Assembly: GCA_016125585.1 (NCBI GenBank)
Contig: WGLL01000003.1
Coordinates: 1-64,000 of the forward strand
Reading direction: 5' to 3'
Source: Caulobacter sp.
GTDB lineage: Bacteria > Pseudomonadota > Alphaproteobacteria > Caulobacterales > Caulobacteraceae
Length of the DNA: 64,000 nucleotides
Both the position numbers and the translations under genes were made by a program. A model generated the notes under the pieces. It was not told where the DNA came from. It saw nothing but the letters and a program-made list of their open reading frames with translations, and did no database searches. This document shows, piece by piece, positions 26,320 through 35,652 of this stretch. The first letter of the stretch is position 1. Each line of letters begins with the position of its first letter.

Positions 26320-28587
26320 ATGGAGGCGGCGACTTCCGCCGCCCCTCCCGCCGACCTGTCCGAAGAAGCCCCCGCGCCTCCCGCGCCCTCCCGCGCGGTC
26401 GCGGCGGCGGCCCGTCCCAAGTTCATGCGCCAGTTCGAGCTGATCGAACGGGTGCGGGCCTATGAGCCGGACGCCGACGAGGCGCTGCTCAACAAGGCCT
26501 ATGTCTACGCCGTGCGGATGCATGGCTCCCAGACCCGGGCCAGCGGCGATCCCTATTTCGCCCACCCGGTCGAGGTCGCCGGCATTCTCACCGAATACCG
26601 GCTCGACACCGCCTCCATCGTCACCGCGCTGCTGCATGACGTGATCGAGGACACCCAGGCGACCCGCCAGGACATCGAAAACCTGTTCGGGGCCGAGATC
26701 GCCGAACTGGTCGAGGGCGTCACCAAGCTGTCCAAGCTGGAGCTGACGGCCGAATACACCCGCCAGGCCGAGAACCTTCGCAAGTTCATCCTGGCGATCA
26801 GCAAGGATGTGCGGGTGCTGCTGGTCAAGCTGGCCGACCGTCTGCACAACATGCGGACCATCGGCTTCATCAAGACCCCGGCCAAGCGCGAGCGGATCGC
26901 CCGCGAGACCCTCGACATCTACGCGCCCCTGGCCCGCAACATCGGCTGTCACCGCATCTGTTCGGAGCTGGAGGAGCTGGCTTTCGAGCAGCTCAACCCC
27001 ATGGCCCGCACGGCCATTATCCGCCGTCTGGAGGGCCTGCGGGGCGAGCAGGGCAAGGCGGTCAGCCTGGTCAGCGGCGAGATCAGCCGCATCCTCGACG
27101 AGGCCGGAATCGCCACCCGGGTGTTCGGCCGCGAGAAGCATCCCTTCTCGATCTGGCGCAAGCTGCAGCGCAAGGCGATCGGGTTTTCGCAGCTGTCGGA
27201 CATCTACGCCTTCCGGGTGATCGTCGACAGCGAGAGTGACTGCTACCGGGCCCTGGGGCTGATCCACCGGGCCTGGCCTTGCGTGCCCGAGCGGTTCAAG
27301 GACTTCATCTCGACTCCCAAGCGCAACAACTACCGCTCGATCCACACCACGGTGATCGGGCCGCGCGGCATGCGGATCGAGATGCAGATCCGCACCGAGG
27401 CCATGGACCGGGTGGCCGAGGACGGGGTGGCGGCGCACTGGCGCTACAAGAACCAGTCCTACGGCTTCGACGCCGAGCATATGGAATCCGAAGGCGGCCG
27501 CGATCCGCTGGCCAACCTGCGCCAGCTGGTGCAGGTGCTGGAACATGGCGGCGACGCCGAGGAACTGGTCGAGCACGCCAAGCTCGAGATGTTCCTCGAC
27601 CAGACCTTCGCCTTCACCCCCAAGGGCCGTCTGGTCAGCCTGCCGCGCGGGGCCATGCCGCTGGACTTCGCCTATGCGGTTCACACTGACGTCGGCGACA
27701 CCACCATCGGCGCCAAGATCAACGGCGAGCTCAAGCCGCTGCGGACGCCACTGGCCAACGGCGACGTCGTCGAGATCATCCGCGGTCCCAAGCCGGCCGT
27801 GCCGCCGGACTGGCGCAGCCTGGCGGTTACGGGACGGGCCCGGTCCGCCATTCGCCGTCACATTCGCCAGACCGAGAAGGAAGAGTTCCTGCGGCTGGGC
27901 AAGGCGGCGCTAAGCCAGGCGTTCGAACGGGCCGGTAAGGCGCGCAGCGGGGTGTCTCTCAGACCGGCGATGGAGCGGTTCGCCGCAGCCAGCGAGGAAG
28001 ACCTTTACGACGCGGTCGGACGGGGCCGGATTTCCCCGATGCAGGTGCTGGAGATCGTTTTCCCCGAGCTGGAAGACAGCGAACGGGCGGCGGTCTCGGC
28101 CCGTCGGCGGATCGAGGACGGCAAGGGCGCCCGGCTGTTTGTGCGGGGCGGCGGGCTGACGCCGGGCGTGTCGCTGCATTTCGGCCAGTGCTGCACACCG
28201 GTGCCAGGCGACCGGATCGTCGGCATCATGCAGCCCGACCACGGCCTTGAGGTGCACACCATCGACTGCTCGAAACTGGCCCAGTTCGAGGACCAGGGCG
28301 AGCTGTGGCAGGACCTGACCTGGACCCCGGAAGCCGAACGCAACACCGTCTCCCGCGCCCGAATTCGCGGCACCATCCGCAATGCGCCTGGCGTGCTCGG
28401 CGAGGTCTGCACCATCATCGGCGAAGCCGGCGGCAACATCGTCGGCATCAACATGAAGCACCGGCAGGAAGACTTCTTCGACGTCGACATCGACCTCGAC
28501 GTCCTCGACAACCGCCACATGACGACGCTGATCGCCGCGCTGCGGGCCTGCCCGAGCGTCGAGACGGCGGACCGCTCGCTGGGTTAG
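26320..28587 (+). CDS. spoT: bifunctional (p)ppGpp synthetase/hydrolase (Rsh/SpoT)
   Basis: A 755-residue long Rsh enzyme. HD hydrolase domain: HPVEVAGIL and LLHDVIEDT (H106-D107). Synthetase: FGREKHPFSIWRKLQRK, LSDIYAFRVIV and FKDFISTPKRNNYRSIHTTV. A TGS domain follows (FTPKGRLVSLPRGAMPLDFA), then a linker with the zinc-finger-like region LHFGQCCTPVPGD and a C-terminal ACT domain (NIVGINMKHRQEDFFDVDID). It makes and degrades the alarmone in response to starvation. The N-terminus has a ~30-residue Ala/Pro-rich extension. Probably co-transcribed with rpoZ. Confidence 0.96.
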   Translation: MEAATSAAPPADLSEEAPAPPAPSRAVAAAARPKFMRQFELIERVRAYEPDADEALLNKAYVYAVRMHGSQTRASGDPYFAHPVEVAGILTEYRLDTASIVTALLHDVIEDTQATRQDIENLFGAEIAELVEGVTKLSKLELTAEYTRQAENLRKFILAISKDVRVLLVKLADRLHNMRTIGFIKTPAKRERIARETLDIYAPLARNIGCHRICSELEELAFEQLNPMARTAIIRRLEGLRGEQGKAVSLVSGEISRILDEAGIATRVFGREKHPFSIWRKLQRKAIGFSQLSDIYAFRVIVDSESDCYRALGLIHRAWPCVPERFKDFISTPKRNNYRSIHTTVIGPRGMRIEMQIRTEAMDRVAEDGVAAHWRYKNQSYGFDAEHMESEGGRDPLANLRQLVQVLEHGGDAEELVEHAKLEMFLDQTFAFTPKGRLVSLPRGAMPLDFAYAVHTDVGDTTIGAKINGELKPLRTPLANGDVVEIIRGPKPAVPPDWRSLAVTGRARSAIRRHIRQTEKEEFLRLGKAALSQAFERAGKARSGVSLRPAMERFAAASEEDLYDAVGRGRISPMQVLEIVFPELEDSERAAVSARRRIEDGKGARLFVRGGGLTPGVSLHFGQCCTPVPGDRIVGIMQPDHGLEVHTIDCSKLAQFEDQGELWQDLTWTPEAERNTVSRARIRGTIRNAPGVLGEVCTIIGEAGGNIVGINMKHRQEDFFDVDIDLDVLDNRHMTTLIAALRACPSVETADRSLG

Positions 28588-28648
28588 GCCGGCGGGCGCG
28601 CTGAAGTCCCTGTCTGGCAGGTAGCGACCAGCGCCTCTGAGGACATCC

Positions 28649-29209
28649 ATGACCCACCACATTCTCACCGGCGCTCCGGGCGCCGGAAAAACCGTGATCC
28701 TGCGCGGCCTCGAGCGGGCCGGCCTGGCGGTTGTCGAGGAGGCGGCGACCGATGTCATCGCCTGGGAGCAGGCGAGGGGATGCGACGAGCCCTGGTCGCA
28801 GCCGGGGTTTATCGACGCCATTCTGCGATTGCAGCGGTTCCGCGAGCGGCAGGCGGGAGAGGGGCTGACCATCTTTGATCGCTCGCCGGTCTGCACCCTG
28901 GCGCTGAGCCGGTTTCAGGCGCGGGCGGACAGTCCCGCACTGACACGGGCGATCGACCGCCTCCTCGACGAGGGGCGGTATCATCCCGAGGTCTTCTTTG
29001 TTGAGGGGCTGGACTTCATCACCCCGACCGCCGCCCGCCGCATCGACCTGGACGGGGCGCGGCGCTTCGCCGAGGAACACCGGCGGTGCTATGAGGCGTT
29101 GGGATTTGCCTTGATCGAGATCGCGCCGGCGACGCCCGAAAACCGCCTCAAGGCTGTCTTGCGCCGGCTGGGCGTGGAGGCCGCCGTCGAACCGCCCGAA
29201 GACCTCTGA
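28649..29209 (+). CDS. AAA_28-type P-loop ATPase
   Basis: A 186-residue single-domain P-loop protein. Walker A is LTGAPGAGKTVILRGL (8-15 core), with EEAATDVIAWEQARG and LTIFDRSPVCTLALSRFQAR, the pattern of the AAA_28 family. These small ATPases resemble nucleoside or nicotinamide-riboside-type kinases; the true substrate is not known. It stands alone 61 bases after spoT and convergent with the PhyH gene. Confidence 0.82.
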   Translation: MTHHILTGAPGAGKTVILRGLERAGLAVVEEAATDVIAWEQARGCDEPWSQPGFIDAILRLQRFRERQAGEGLTIFDRSPVCTLALSRFQARADSPALTRAIDRLLDEGRYHPEVFFVEGLDFITPTAARRIDLDGARRFAEEHRRCYEALGFALIEIAPATPENRLKAVLRRLGVEAAVEPPEDL

Positions 29210-29217
29210 CCCTGCCT

Positions 29218-30216
29218 CTAGCGCCAGTCGGGATGCTCGGTCAGGTCCGGATGATACAGGTTGAGATACTGCGCCAGACGCGGCCGGCCGGCGCGGTTTG
29301 GACTGGCGCCGTGCGGCAGGTCCTGGCGCCAGATAATCAGGTCGCCGGCGCGCCCGGCGATCGGCCTCGCCTCGGAATTCAGATCAATCTCGCGCGGATT
29401 GGCGTCTGGGCCCAGAGCCTCGAGCCAGGCCTCCAGACGATGGTGGAACCCCGGCACAAGGGTCAAAGCCCCCTGGTCGGCCGCGGTGTCCGCCAGATAG
29501 AGGATGCCCTGGGTGGCGAAGGGGATGGGCGTGGCCAGGCTGCAGTCCCAGTGCAGACGCGGGCCCCGGAAGCGATGGGTGAGGGTTTCCGGCGCGTTGA
29601 AACTGAGGCGATCGGTCGTCACCCAGAGATCGGCCGATCCCCAGAGCTGGGCAAAGGCCTTGTGGATGCGAAGCGAGCGTCGGGCCGGCTCCATGGCCGG
29701 ATGCTGAAACAGCTGCACCATGATCCCGTGGTCGTTGGGTCGATACCAGCTTGAGGGATCGTCGGGCCGCCCGCCAACGGCCTCCCAGAGGGCCGCGGCG
29801 GCGGCTTCGATCTCGGCCGGACGGATGGCGTCGTGCAGGATGACGACGCCGTCTCTCTCCCACTGCTGCAGGTCGACGTCGGTGAGGACCGGCGCCATGG
29901 CCTCGACGGCGGCGAGACGGGCGCGAGTCGCGGGCGGGGGAGCGCGTCCCTCCCGCATGGCGACATAGCGGTCCAGGCGGTCGGGATCCGGCGGACCGGC
30001 GGTGGCGAGGGCCCAGGCTTCGAAGGCGGCAAGGTCAGGCCGCTCTCGCGCCAAATAGTTCAGGGCCTGTTCCAGACCCAGCCCGATCGTGTCGAGGATC
30101 AGTCTGTCGGCGATTCCCAGGCCTGGTCGCCCCGGCTTGCGGAACGTCTTTCTGGCCCACAGGTCCTCCAGTCCCGCAATGCGATGAGACAGCGACGGCG
30201 GGTCCTGGAGGATCAT
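29218..30216 (-). CDS. phytanoyl-CoA dioxygenase (PhyH) family protein
   Basis: A 332-residue Fe(II)/2-oxoglutarate oxygenase. The iron ligands are visible as HxD in GPRLHWDCSLATPI and the distal His/Arg in QDLPHGASPNRAGRPRL, with the core strand GALTLVPGFHHR. An N-terminal helical stretch (LEDLWARKTFRKPGRPGLGI) precedes the fold. PhyH proteins hydroxylate varied small molecules; the substrate is unknown. ATG 30216 is used because the longer frame upstream is not conserved-looking; GGAGG-like bases lie farther upstream only. Divergent from the acyl-CoA dehydrogenase, so possibly linked to lipid or acyl metabolism. Confidence 0.85.
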   Translation of the reverse strand: MILQDPPSLSHRIAGLEDLWARKTFRKPGRPGLGIADRLILDTIGLGLEQALNYLARERPDLAAFEAWALATAGPPDPDRLDRYVAMREGRAPPPATRARLAAVEAMAPVLTDVDLQQWERDGVVILHDAIRPAEIEAAAAALWEAVGGRPDDPSSWYRPNDHGIMVQLFQHPAMEPARRSLRIHKAFAQLWGSADLWVTTDRLSFNAPETLTHRFRGPRLHWDCSLATPIPFATQGILYLADTAADQGALTLVPGFHHRLEAWLEALGPDANPREIDLNSEARPIAGRAGDLIIWRQDLPHGASPNRAGRPRLAQYLNLYHPDLTEHPDWR

Positions 30217-30403
30217 GCGGACGATGATGCGATAGCTTGGCCGAAGAGTGCAATCATGGAATGTCTGGGCTTGTCTTTCGCCCTGGTGGCGTCGTTGGGC
30301 CGGTCGATACGCGGCGGCCGGCGCGCGCCTCAGGATGGTCAATCGGTCGCTGCCGATGATTGGGAGAGGGGATGCACTAACCCCCTTGCGCCATACCCCC
30401 TTT

Positions 30404-30419
30404 TCGAACGACTGTTTGA
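30404..30419. promoter_or_regulatory. imperfect inverted repeat upstream of acyl-CoA dehydrogenase
   Basis: TCGAAC (30404-30409), GACT, GTTTGA (30414-30419) form a 16-base near-palindrome with one mismatch, 37 bases before the dehydrogenase ATG. TetR-type fatty-acid regulators bind sites of this general form. The rest of the 239-base divergent gap (30217-30455) shows no gene. Confidence 0.28.
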
Positions 30420-30455
30420 CTCAAGAGCCCAACAGCCATTCGAGGAGACGCACCC

Positions 30456-31691
30456 ATGTCCATTGATTTCGAAATTCCGCCCGAGGCCAAGGCAGTCCGC
30501 GAGAGGGTCCGGCAATGGGTGCAGGATGAATGCAAGCCTGCCGAGAAGGCGCTGCTGGCCGGCGGCGACTACAAGACCATCCTTGGCGAGCTTCGGGCCA
30601 AGGCCCGCGCCCAGGGGCTGTGGTGCCCCTTCATCCCCGTCGAGCACGGCGGCATGGGCCTGGGGCCCCTGGCCAACGCCCTGGTGCAGATGGAGCTTGG
30701 CGAAAGCTATCTGGGCGCCTTGTCGATGAACACCCAGGGTCCCGATGACGCCACGATGATGACCCTGCTGGCCCACGGCACGGAGTATCAGAAGGAGAAG
30801 TTCCTCAAGCCGCTGTTGAACGGCGAGAAGCGCATCTGCTACTCGATGACCGAGAAGGCCGCGGGGGCCGACGCTACCGGCATGCAGACGACGGCGGTGA
30901 AGGACGGCAACGAGAACTACATCCTCAACGGCGAGAAGTGGTTCAGTTCCGCCGCCAGCGTCGCCGACATCGCCCTGGTGATGGCCAAGACCGACCCGGA
31001 CGCCCCGCGCCACCAGCGCTATTCGACCTTCATCGTCGAACTGCCCAATCCCGGCTATCGCATCATCCGCGACATCGAGACCATGGCCGCCGAGGGGCCG
31101 CTGAGCCACATTCTCGGCGGCGGCCACAGCGAGATCGAGATCAAGGACCTGGTGGTGCCGGCCGAGAACCTGCTGGGCGGGGAGGGCAACGGCTTCAACA
31201 TGGGCCAGCACCGCCTGGCCTACGGGCGTCTGCGTCACGGCATGCACAATGTGGCCATGGCCCAGAAGGCGCTGGACCTGGCCACCGCCCACGTCGTCAA
31301 GCGCGAGACCTTCGGCAAGAAGCTGAAGGACCGCCAGGGGGTGCAGTGGATGCTCGCCGACTGCGCCAGCGAGCTCTACATGGCCCGGCTGATGCTGATC
31401 CACATCGCCTACAAGGCCGAGAAGGGCATGGACCTGCGGCAGGAGAACTCCATCGCCAAGGTGTTCCTGGCCCACATGGTCCACAAGGTGGTCGACACCG
31501 CCATCCAGCTGCATGGGGCCCTGGGCTACTCGATGGATACCCCCCTGGCCCGCTGGTACACCCACATCCGGTCGCAGCGGCTGGTCGACGGGCCGGATGA
31601 AGTGCACCGCTGGACCGTCGGCCGCAATGTGATCAAGGCCTACGAGCGCGACGGCACCACGGCGGCGGCGGCCGGCGGGGATATCATCTAG
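30456..31691 (+). CDS. acyl-CoA dehydrogenase family protein
   Basis: A 411-residue flavoprotein oxidising acyl-CoA to enoyl-CoA. The FAD-binding/middle domain contains RICYSMTEKAAGADATGMQT and ILNGEKWFSSAASVADIALV. The C-terminal helices hold the FAD/ADP-binding IQLHGALGYSMDTPLARWY and the catalytic glutamate region LVDGPDEVHRWTVGRNVIK, in the form seen in ACAD10/11-type and plant peroxisomal enzymes. GAGGAG lies upstream of the ATG. Substrate chain length cannot be read. Confidence 0.93.
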   Translation: MSIDFEIPPEAKAVRERVRQWVQDECKPAEKALLAGGDYKTILGELRAKARAQGLWCPFIPVEHGGMGLGPLANALVQMELGESYLGALSMNTQGPDDATMMTLLAHGTEYQKEKFLKPLLNGEKRICYSMTEKAAGADATGMQTTAVKDGNENYILNGEKWFSSAASVADIALVMAKTDPDAPRHQRYSTFIVELPNPGYRIIRDIETMAAEGPLSHILGGGHSEIEIKDLVVPAENLLGGEGNGFNMGQHRLAYGRLRHGMHNVAMAQKALDLATAHVVKRETFGKKLKDRQGVQWMLADCASELYMARLMLIHIAYKAEKGMDLRQENSIAKVFLAHMVHKVVDTAIQLHGALGYSMDTPLARWYTHIRSQRLVDGPDEVHRWTVGRNVIKAYERDGTTAAAAGGDII

Positions 31692-31710
31692 CGATTCACT
31701 CTCCGAACTC

Positions 31711-31849
31711 CGTCATCCCGGACAGGCCGTCGGCCTGATCCGGGACCCCGGAGGGCAGGGGAGCTGTCCTTTCCGCCGCCATCACCGTGCTTGAACCCCT
31801 GGGTCCCGGCTCTCCCCCCGGCTTCGCCGAGGTCCGGCCGGGATGACGG
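31711..31849. repeat. CGTCATCCCGG...CCGGGATGACGG palindromic repeat (type B)
   Basis: The left half (CGTCATCCCGGACAGGCC, then GTCGGCCTGATCCGGGACCC) and the right half (CTGGGTCCCGGCTCTCC ... CCGGCCGGGATGACGG) are inverted around a ~40-base centre. The right end supplies an ATG (31843) in frame with the next gene. Related copies lie at 16969 (half) and 38728. Confidence 0.75.
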
Positions 31850-31857
31850 AGACTGGA

Positions 31858-32889
31858 ATGCCTGAACCGATCCTGGACCCCGATCTGCCGATCATCGATC
31901 CCCACCATCACCTGTGGGATCGCACCTCGCTGTTGTCGCAACTGCCGCCGCCGACCCATGGCTTTGAGCAGATCATCCGCCGCGTGCCGCGCTATCTGCT
32001 GGACGAGTTGCTGGCCGACATGAACAGCGGTCACAACGTCGTGGCCACCGTCTACATGGAGTGCGGCTCCTTCTACCGCCCGGACGGCCCGGCCGAGATG
32101 AAGCCGGTCGGCGAAATCGAGGCGGTCAACGGCCTGGCCGCGATTGCCGATTGCGGCATCTATGGAACCGCCAAGCCCTGCGCCGGGATTGTCGGCCACG
32201 CGGACCTGACCCGGGGCGCGGCGGCGCGGGAGGTGCTGGAAGCGCAAATCGCCGCCAGCCATCGCTTTCGCGGAATCCGCCACAGCGCCAGCCATGATCC
32301 CGACAGCGAGGTGCTGGGACCGTTGGTGCGACAGCCGGCGGGACTATATCGCGACAGGACTTTCCGCGAGGGGTTCGCCCAGCTTGCGCCGCTTGGTCTG
32401 TCCTTCGACGCCTGGATGCTGGAGCCGCAGCTGCCAGACCTGATCGACCTGGCCGGCGCCTTTCCGGACACCCCGATCATCCTTGACCACGTGGGCACGC
32501 CGCTCGGCATAGCCAGCTACGCCGGTCGCCGCGAGGAGCGGTTCGGGATCTGGCGGGACAACATCGGCAAACTGGCCGCCCTGCCGAACGTCTCGGTCAA
32601 GCTGGGCGGGCTGGCGATGGTGTTTCCGGGCTTCGCCTCCTGTCTGTCGGAGACGCCGGCGCCGTCGAGCCAGCTGGCCGACGAATGGCGGCCCTATCTG
32701 GAAACCTGCATCGAGGCTTTCGGCGTGGATCGCTGCATGTTTGAGAGCAACTTCCCGGTCGACATCCTGACCTGCGACTACGCGACCCTGTGGAACGCCT
32801 TCAAGGCCGTGGCGAGGGGCTATTCGGCGGACGAGAAGACGGCGCTGTTCAGCGGGACGGCGGCGAAGGTCTATCGGCTGGAGCTGTGA
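31858..32889 (+). CDS. amidohydrolase-family (Amidohydro_2) hydrolase
   Basis: A 343-residue TIM-barrel metal hydrolase. The N-terminal metal motif is LPIIDPHHHLWDRTS (HxH), followed by VVATVYMECGSFYR, ILDHVGTPLGI and, near the end, CMFESNFPVD. This pattern matches the 2-pyrone-4,6-dicarboxylate lactonase / 4-sulfomuconolactonase group, which opens lactones or decarboxylates ring products. ATG 31858 is preferred; an in-frame ATG at 31843 lies inside a palindromic repeat. It may act with the acyl-CoA dehydrogenase upstream, but a repeat lies between them. Confidence 0.85.
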   Translation: MPEPILDPDLPIIDPHHHLWDRTSLLSQLPPPTHGFEQIIRRVPRYLLDELLADMNSGHNVVATVYMECGSFYRPDGPAEMKPVGEIEAVNGLAAIADCGIYGTAKPCAGIVGHADLTRGAAAREVLEAQIAASHRFRGIRHSASHDPDSEVLGPLVRQPAGLYRDRTFREGFAQLAPLGLSFDAWMLEPQLPDLIDLAGAFPDTPIILDHVGTPLGIASYAGRREERFGIWRDNIGKLAALPNVSVKLGGLAMVFPGFASCLSETPAPSSQLADEWRPYLETCIEAFGVDRCMFESNFPVDILTCDYATLWNAFKAVARGYSADEKTALFSGTAAKVYRLEL

Positions 32890-32891
32890 AG

Positions 32892-33111
32892 TTCCTCCTC
32901 CGCCGCGAAGCGCCGGGGGAGGGGGACCGCCGGCCCGGGTTGAGGGCCGGTGGTGGAGGGGGCAGCGCCGTTGGGTAGGATTGACCATGAACGCCTTTTC
33001 CACGGCCGCGCCAGACCGCGCCCCCTACTGACAATCCCGCGCCGCCCCCTCCACCACGCGCGTATTCGCGCGCGGTCCCCCTCCCCCGAGCTTTCGCTCG
33101 GGGGAGGAATT
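32892..33111. repeat. palindromic repeat region before pyrE (type C)
   Basis: The left half has CGAAGCGCCGGGGGAGG..., then GGGTTGAGGGCCGGTGGTGGA. The right half has CCCCCTCCACCACGCGCG, a GCGCG palindrome, CCCCCTCCCCCGAGC and TTTCGCTCGGGGGAGGAATT. Several strong hairpins can form. It fills the 239-base gap between the amidohydrolase and pyrE, leaving pyrE without an obvious Shine-Dalgarno at normal spacing. Confidence 0.65.
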
Positions 33112-33128
33112 GGCTATGCGCATTGCTC

Positions 33129-33713
33129 ATGACCAACGAAGACGTGCTCGAAGAATTCCGCGGCGCCGGCGCTCTGCGCGAAGGCCATTTTGTGCTGTCC
33201 AGCGGGCTGCACAGCGGCATGTTCCTGCAGAAGAACCTGGTGTTCGCCCAACCGGAGCGGTGCGCGCGGCTGTGCAAGGCCTTGGCGGCCAAGATCGTCG
33301 AGACGGTCGGAAAGCCCGACGTCTGCATCTCGCCGGCCGTCGGCGGGATCATCCCGGGCTACGAGACGGCCCGTCAGCTGGGGCTGACCTCCCTCTACGT
33401 CGAGCGGGAAGGGGGGCAGTTCAAGCTGCGCCGGGGCTTCCAGATCGAGCCGGGCGACAAGGTGGTGATGGTCGAGGACATCGTCACCACGGGCCTGTCC
33501 AGCCGCGAATGCATCGCCGCGATCCAGGCGGCCGGCGGCGAGGTCATCGCCGCGGCCTGTATCGTTGATCGCTCCGGTGGCAAGGCCGATGTCGGCGTTC
33601 CGCTGATCGCCCTGGCGACCCTGGATGTGCCGGCCTGGCCGGCCGACGCCCTGCCGCCGGAGCTGGCGGCGATCCCGGTCGAGGATCCGGGCAGCCGGCG
33701 GTTGGCGAAGTAG
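33129..33713 (+). CDS. pyrE: orotate phosphoribosyltransferase
   Basis: A 194-residue pyrimidine-synthesis enzyme joining orotate to PRPP. Motifs: [37 protein letters not shown], and the PRPP loop [22 protein letters not shown] 33129 gives [20 protein letters not shown], the normal start. The GGAGGAAT at the end of the repeat is about 18 bases upstream, too far for a classical site, so translation initiation may be unusual. It leads toward the pdxJ-acpS-lepB-rnc-era block. Confidence 0.96.
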   Translation: MTNEDVLEEFRGAGALREGHFVLSSGLHSGMFLQKNLVFAQPERCARLCKALAAKIVETVGKPDVCISPAVGGIIPGYETARQLGLTSLYVEREGGQFKLRRGFQIEPGDKVVMVEDIVTTGLSSRECIAAIQAAGGEVIAAACIVDRSGGKADVGVPLIALATLDVPAWPADALPPELAAIPVEDPGSRRLAK

Positions 33714-33761
33714 CGGGCAAGGGTCCCCGGCCTTTGCCGGGATAGGCGGCAGTGCGGAAAA

Positions 33762-34223
33762 TCAGCCTTTCGCCGCCGCCTCGAGCCCCTCGATGTCGAG
33801 CTTCACCATGCCGAGCATGGCCTTGGTCACACGCTGGACCACCCCGGGGTCGGGGTCCTTCAGCAGTTCGGTGAGCCGCACCGGGACGATCTGCCAGCAC
33901 AGGCCCCAGCGGTCGCGCAGCCAGCCGCACTGCTCGATGACGCCGCCCTCGCCAAGGGCCTCCCACAGATGATCGATCTCCGCCTGGGTGTCGCATCCGA
34001 TCAGGATGGAGAAGCTGTGATTGAAGGGGTCGAAGGGGCCGGCCTCGAACGCGGTATAGGACTGGTCGCCGAGGATGAAGTCGATGACCGACACGCTGCC
34101 GACGGGACTTTCGTGCTGCAGCGCCGACCGGCTCAGGATCCGGGACCCCGGTATCAGCGAGGTGTACAGGTCGATGGCCGCCGCCATGTCCTTTTCGAAC
34201 CAGAGATACTGGGTAATCTTCAT
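33762..34223 (-). CDS. VOC-superfamily (PhnB-like) protein
   Basis: A 153-residue glyoxalase-fold protein of the '3-demethylubiquinone-9 3-methyltransferase' (PhnB-like) domain type: MKITQYLWFEKDMAAAIDLY, PFNHSFSILIGCDTQAEIDH, WEALGEGG and GWLRDRWGLCWQIVP. Its enzymatic role is uncertain; the historical family name does not imply methyltransfer. ATG 34223 fits the fold start. It is inserted on the opposite strand between pyrE and pdxJ. Confidence 0.88.
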   Translation of the reverse strand: MKITQYLWFEKDMAAAIDLYTSLIPGSRILSRSALQHESPVGSVSVIDFILGDQSYTAFEAGPFDPFNHSFSILIGCDTQAEIDHLWEALGEGGVIEQCGWLRDRWGLCWQIVPVRLTELLKDPDPGVVQRVTKAMLGMVKLDIEGLEAAAKG

Positions 34224-34374
34224 CGGTCGGTCCTTTCGCGCTGAATAGCGGATGCCTTTGCCGAGGACGTCGCGAGCTGCGGCTTTCCGACATGCCGTCC
34301 CGGTTTTTGTTGGTCGCCCTTTTACCGCCAAGCGGGCCGCACTAAGTAGGGTCAACACCTCGGGACCCGCCGCC

Positions 34375-35139
34375 ATGACCCTGCGCCTCGGCGTCAATAT
34401 CGATCACGTCGCCACCATCCGCAACGCCCGGGGGGCCAGCTATCCCGAACCGGTGCGGGCGGCGGAGCTGGCGCTGGCCGCCGGGGCCGACGGCATCACC
34501 GCCCACCTGCGCGAGGACCGGCGGCATATCTCCGACGGCGATATCGACCAGCTGTCCGAGCTGTGCCGCAAGCGCGGCCGCCCCCTGAACCTGGAGATGG
34601 CGGTCACCGACGAGATGGTGGCCATCGCCCTGCGCCACCGGCCCCATGCGGCCTGCCTGGTGCCGGAACGGCGCGAAGAGGTGACGACCGAGGGGGGGCT
34701 CGACGTTGTCCGGGGCCACAATGCGGTCAAGGCGGCGACCTCTGCCCTGAGGGCGGCCGGGAGCCGGGTGTCGCTGTTCATCGATGCTGACGCCGAGCAG
34801 ATCCGCGCCTCGGCCGAGGCCGGCGCCCAGGTGGTCGAGCTGCATACCGGCGCCTATTGCGACGCCGCCCGGGCCGGGGAGGCCGAGCGGGCGGCCACGA
34901 TCCTCGAGCGTCTGCGGGCCGGGGCGGCCCAGGCCCATGACCTGGGCCTTGAGGTCCATGCCGGTCACGGGATCGACTATGCGACGGTCACCCCGATCGC
35001 CGCCATTCCGCAGCTGGCCGAACTGAACATCGGCCACTTCCTGATCGGCGAGGCGATTTTCGTCGGCCTGCCCGAGGCCATGCGACGGATGCGTCAGTTG
35101 ATGAACGCGGCCCGGGCGGCGGCGGAGCAGGCGGCGTGA
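34375..35139 (+). CDS. pdxJ: pyridoxine 5'-phosphate synthase
   Basis: A 254-residue TIM barrel making pyridoxine phosphate from amino-acetone phosphate and deoxyxylulose phosphate. Motifs: [65 protein letters not shown] and [16 protein letters not shown]. The stop overlaps the acpS GTG by four bases, the conserved pdxJ-acpS arrangement. Confidence 0.97.
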   Translation: MTLRLGVNIDHVATIRNARGASYPEPVRAAELALAAGADGITAHLREDRRHISDGDIDQLSELCRKRGRPLNLEMAVTDEMVAIALRHRPHAACLVPERREEVTTEGGLDVVRGHNAVKAATSALRAAGSRVSLFIDADAEQIRASAEAGAQVVELHTGAYCDAARAGEAERAATILERLRAGAAQAHDLGLEVHAGHGIDYATVTPIAAIPQLAELNIGHFLIGEAIFVGLPEAMRRMRQLMNAARAAAEQAA

Positions 35140-35549
35140 TCATCGGCCTGGGCTCGGACCTCTGCGACATCCGCCGGATCGACAAGACCTTGAACCGCTT
35201 CGGCGACCGTTTCGTCCAGCGACTTTTCACCGAGATCGAACAGGCCAAGTCGGATCGCCGCAAGGATCGCGCCGCCTCCTACGCCAAGCGGTTCGCCGCC
35301 AAGGAAGCCTGCGCCAAGGCGCTGGGGACCGGGGTGCCAAGGCGCGGCGTCCACTGGCGCGACATGGGTGTGGCCAACCTGCGCTCGGGCGCGCCGACCA
35401 TGGTGCTGACCGGCGGCGCCGCCGAGCGACTGGCGCAGATCATTCCTGAGGGGATGGAGGGGCGCATCCACGTCACCCTGACCGACGATCATCCCTACGC
35501 CCAGGCCTTCGTCATCATCGAGGCCCTGCCGCGCCAACTTACGCCATGA
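35136..35549 (+). CDS. acpS: holo-[acyl-carrier-protein] synthase
   Basis: A 137-residue phosphopantetheinyl transferase that activates [18 protein letters not shown] holds the first Mg2+-binding Asp and [15 protein letters not shown] the second acidic residue and Lys. GTG start 35136 overlaps pdxJ. A 103-base gap with no recognised feature separates it from lepB. Confidence 0.96.
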   Translation: MIIGLGSDLCDIRRIDKTLNRFGDRFVQRLFTEIEQAKSDRRKDRAASYAKRFAAKEACAKALGTGVPRRGVHWRDMGVANLRSGAPTMVLTGGAAERLAQIIPEGMEGRIHVTLTDDHPYAQAFVIIEALPRQLTP

Positions 35550-35652
35550 AGGCGAGTTCGGCGGCGCAATGCTTGCCCATGGGGTATTCAAAGTCTAACC
35601 AGACCCGCTGGGCTTCACGGCCCAAAGTCCCTGAAGAGAATCACGCGCCGCC

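Noticed and set aside
34252..34374. N-terminal extension of PdxJ
   Set aside because: The longer frame upstream of 34375 is Ala/Arg-rich, while ATG 34375 gives the standard family start.
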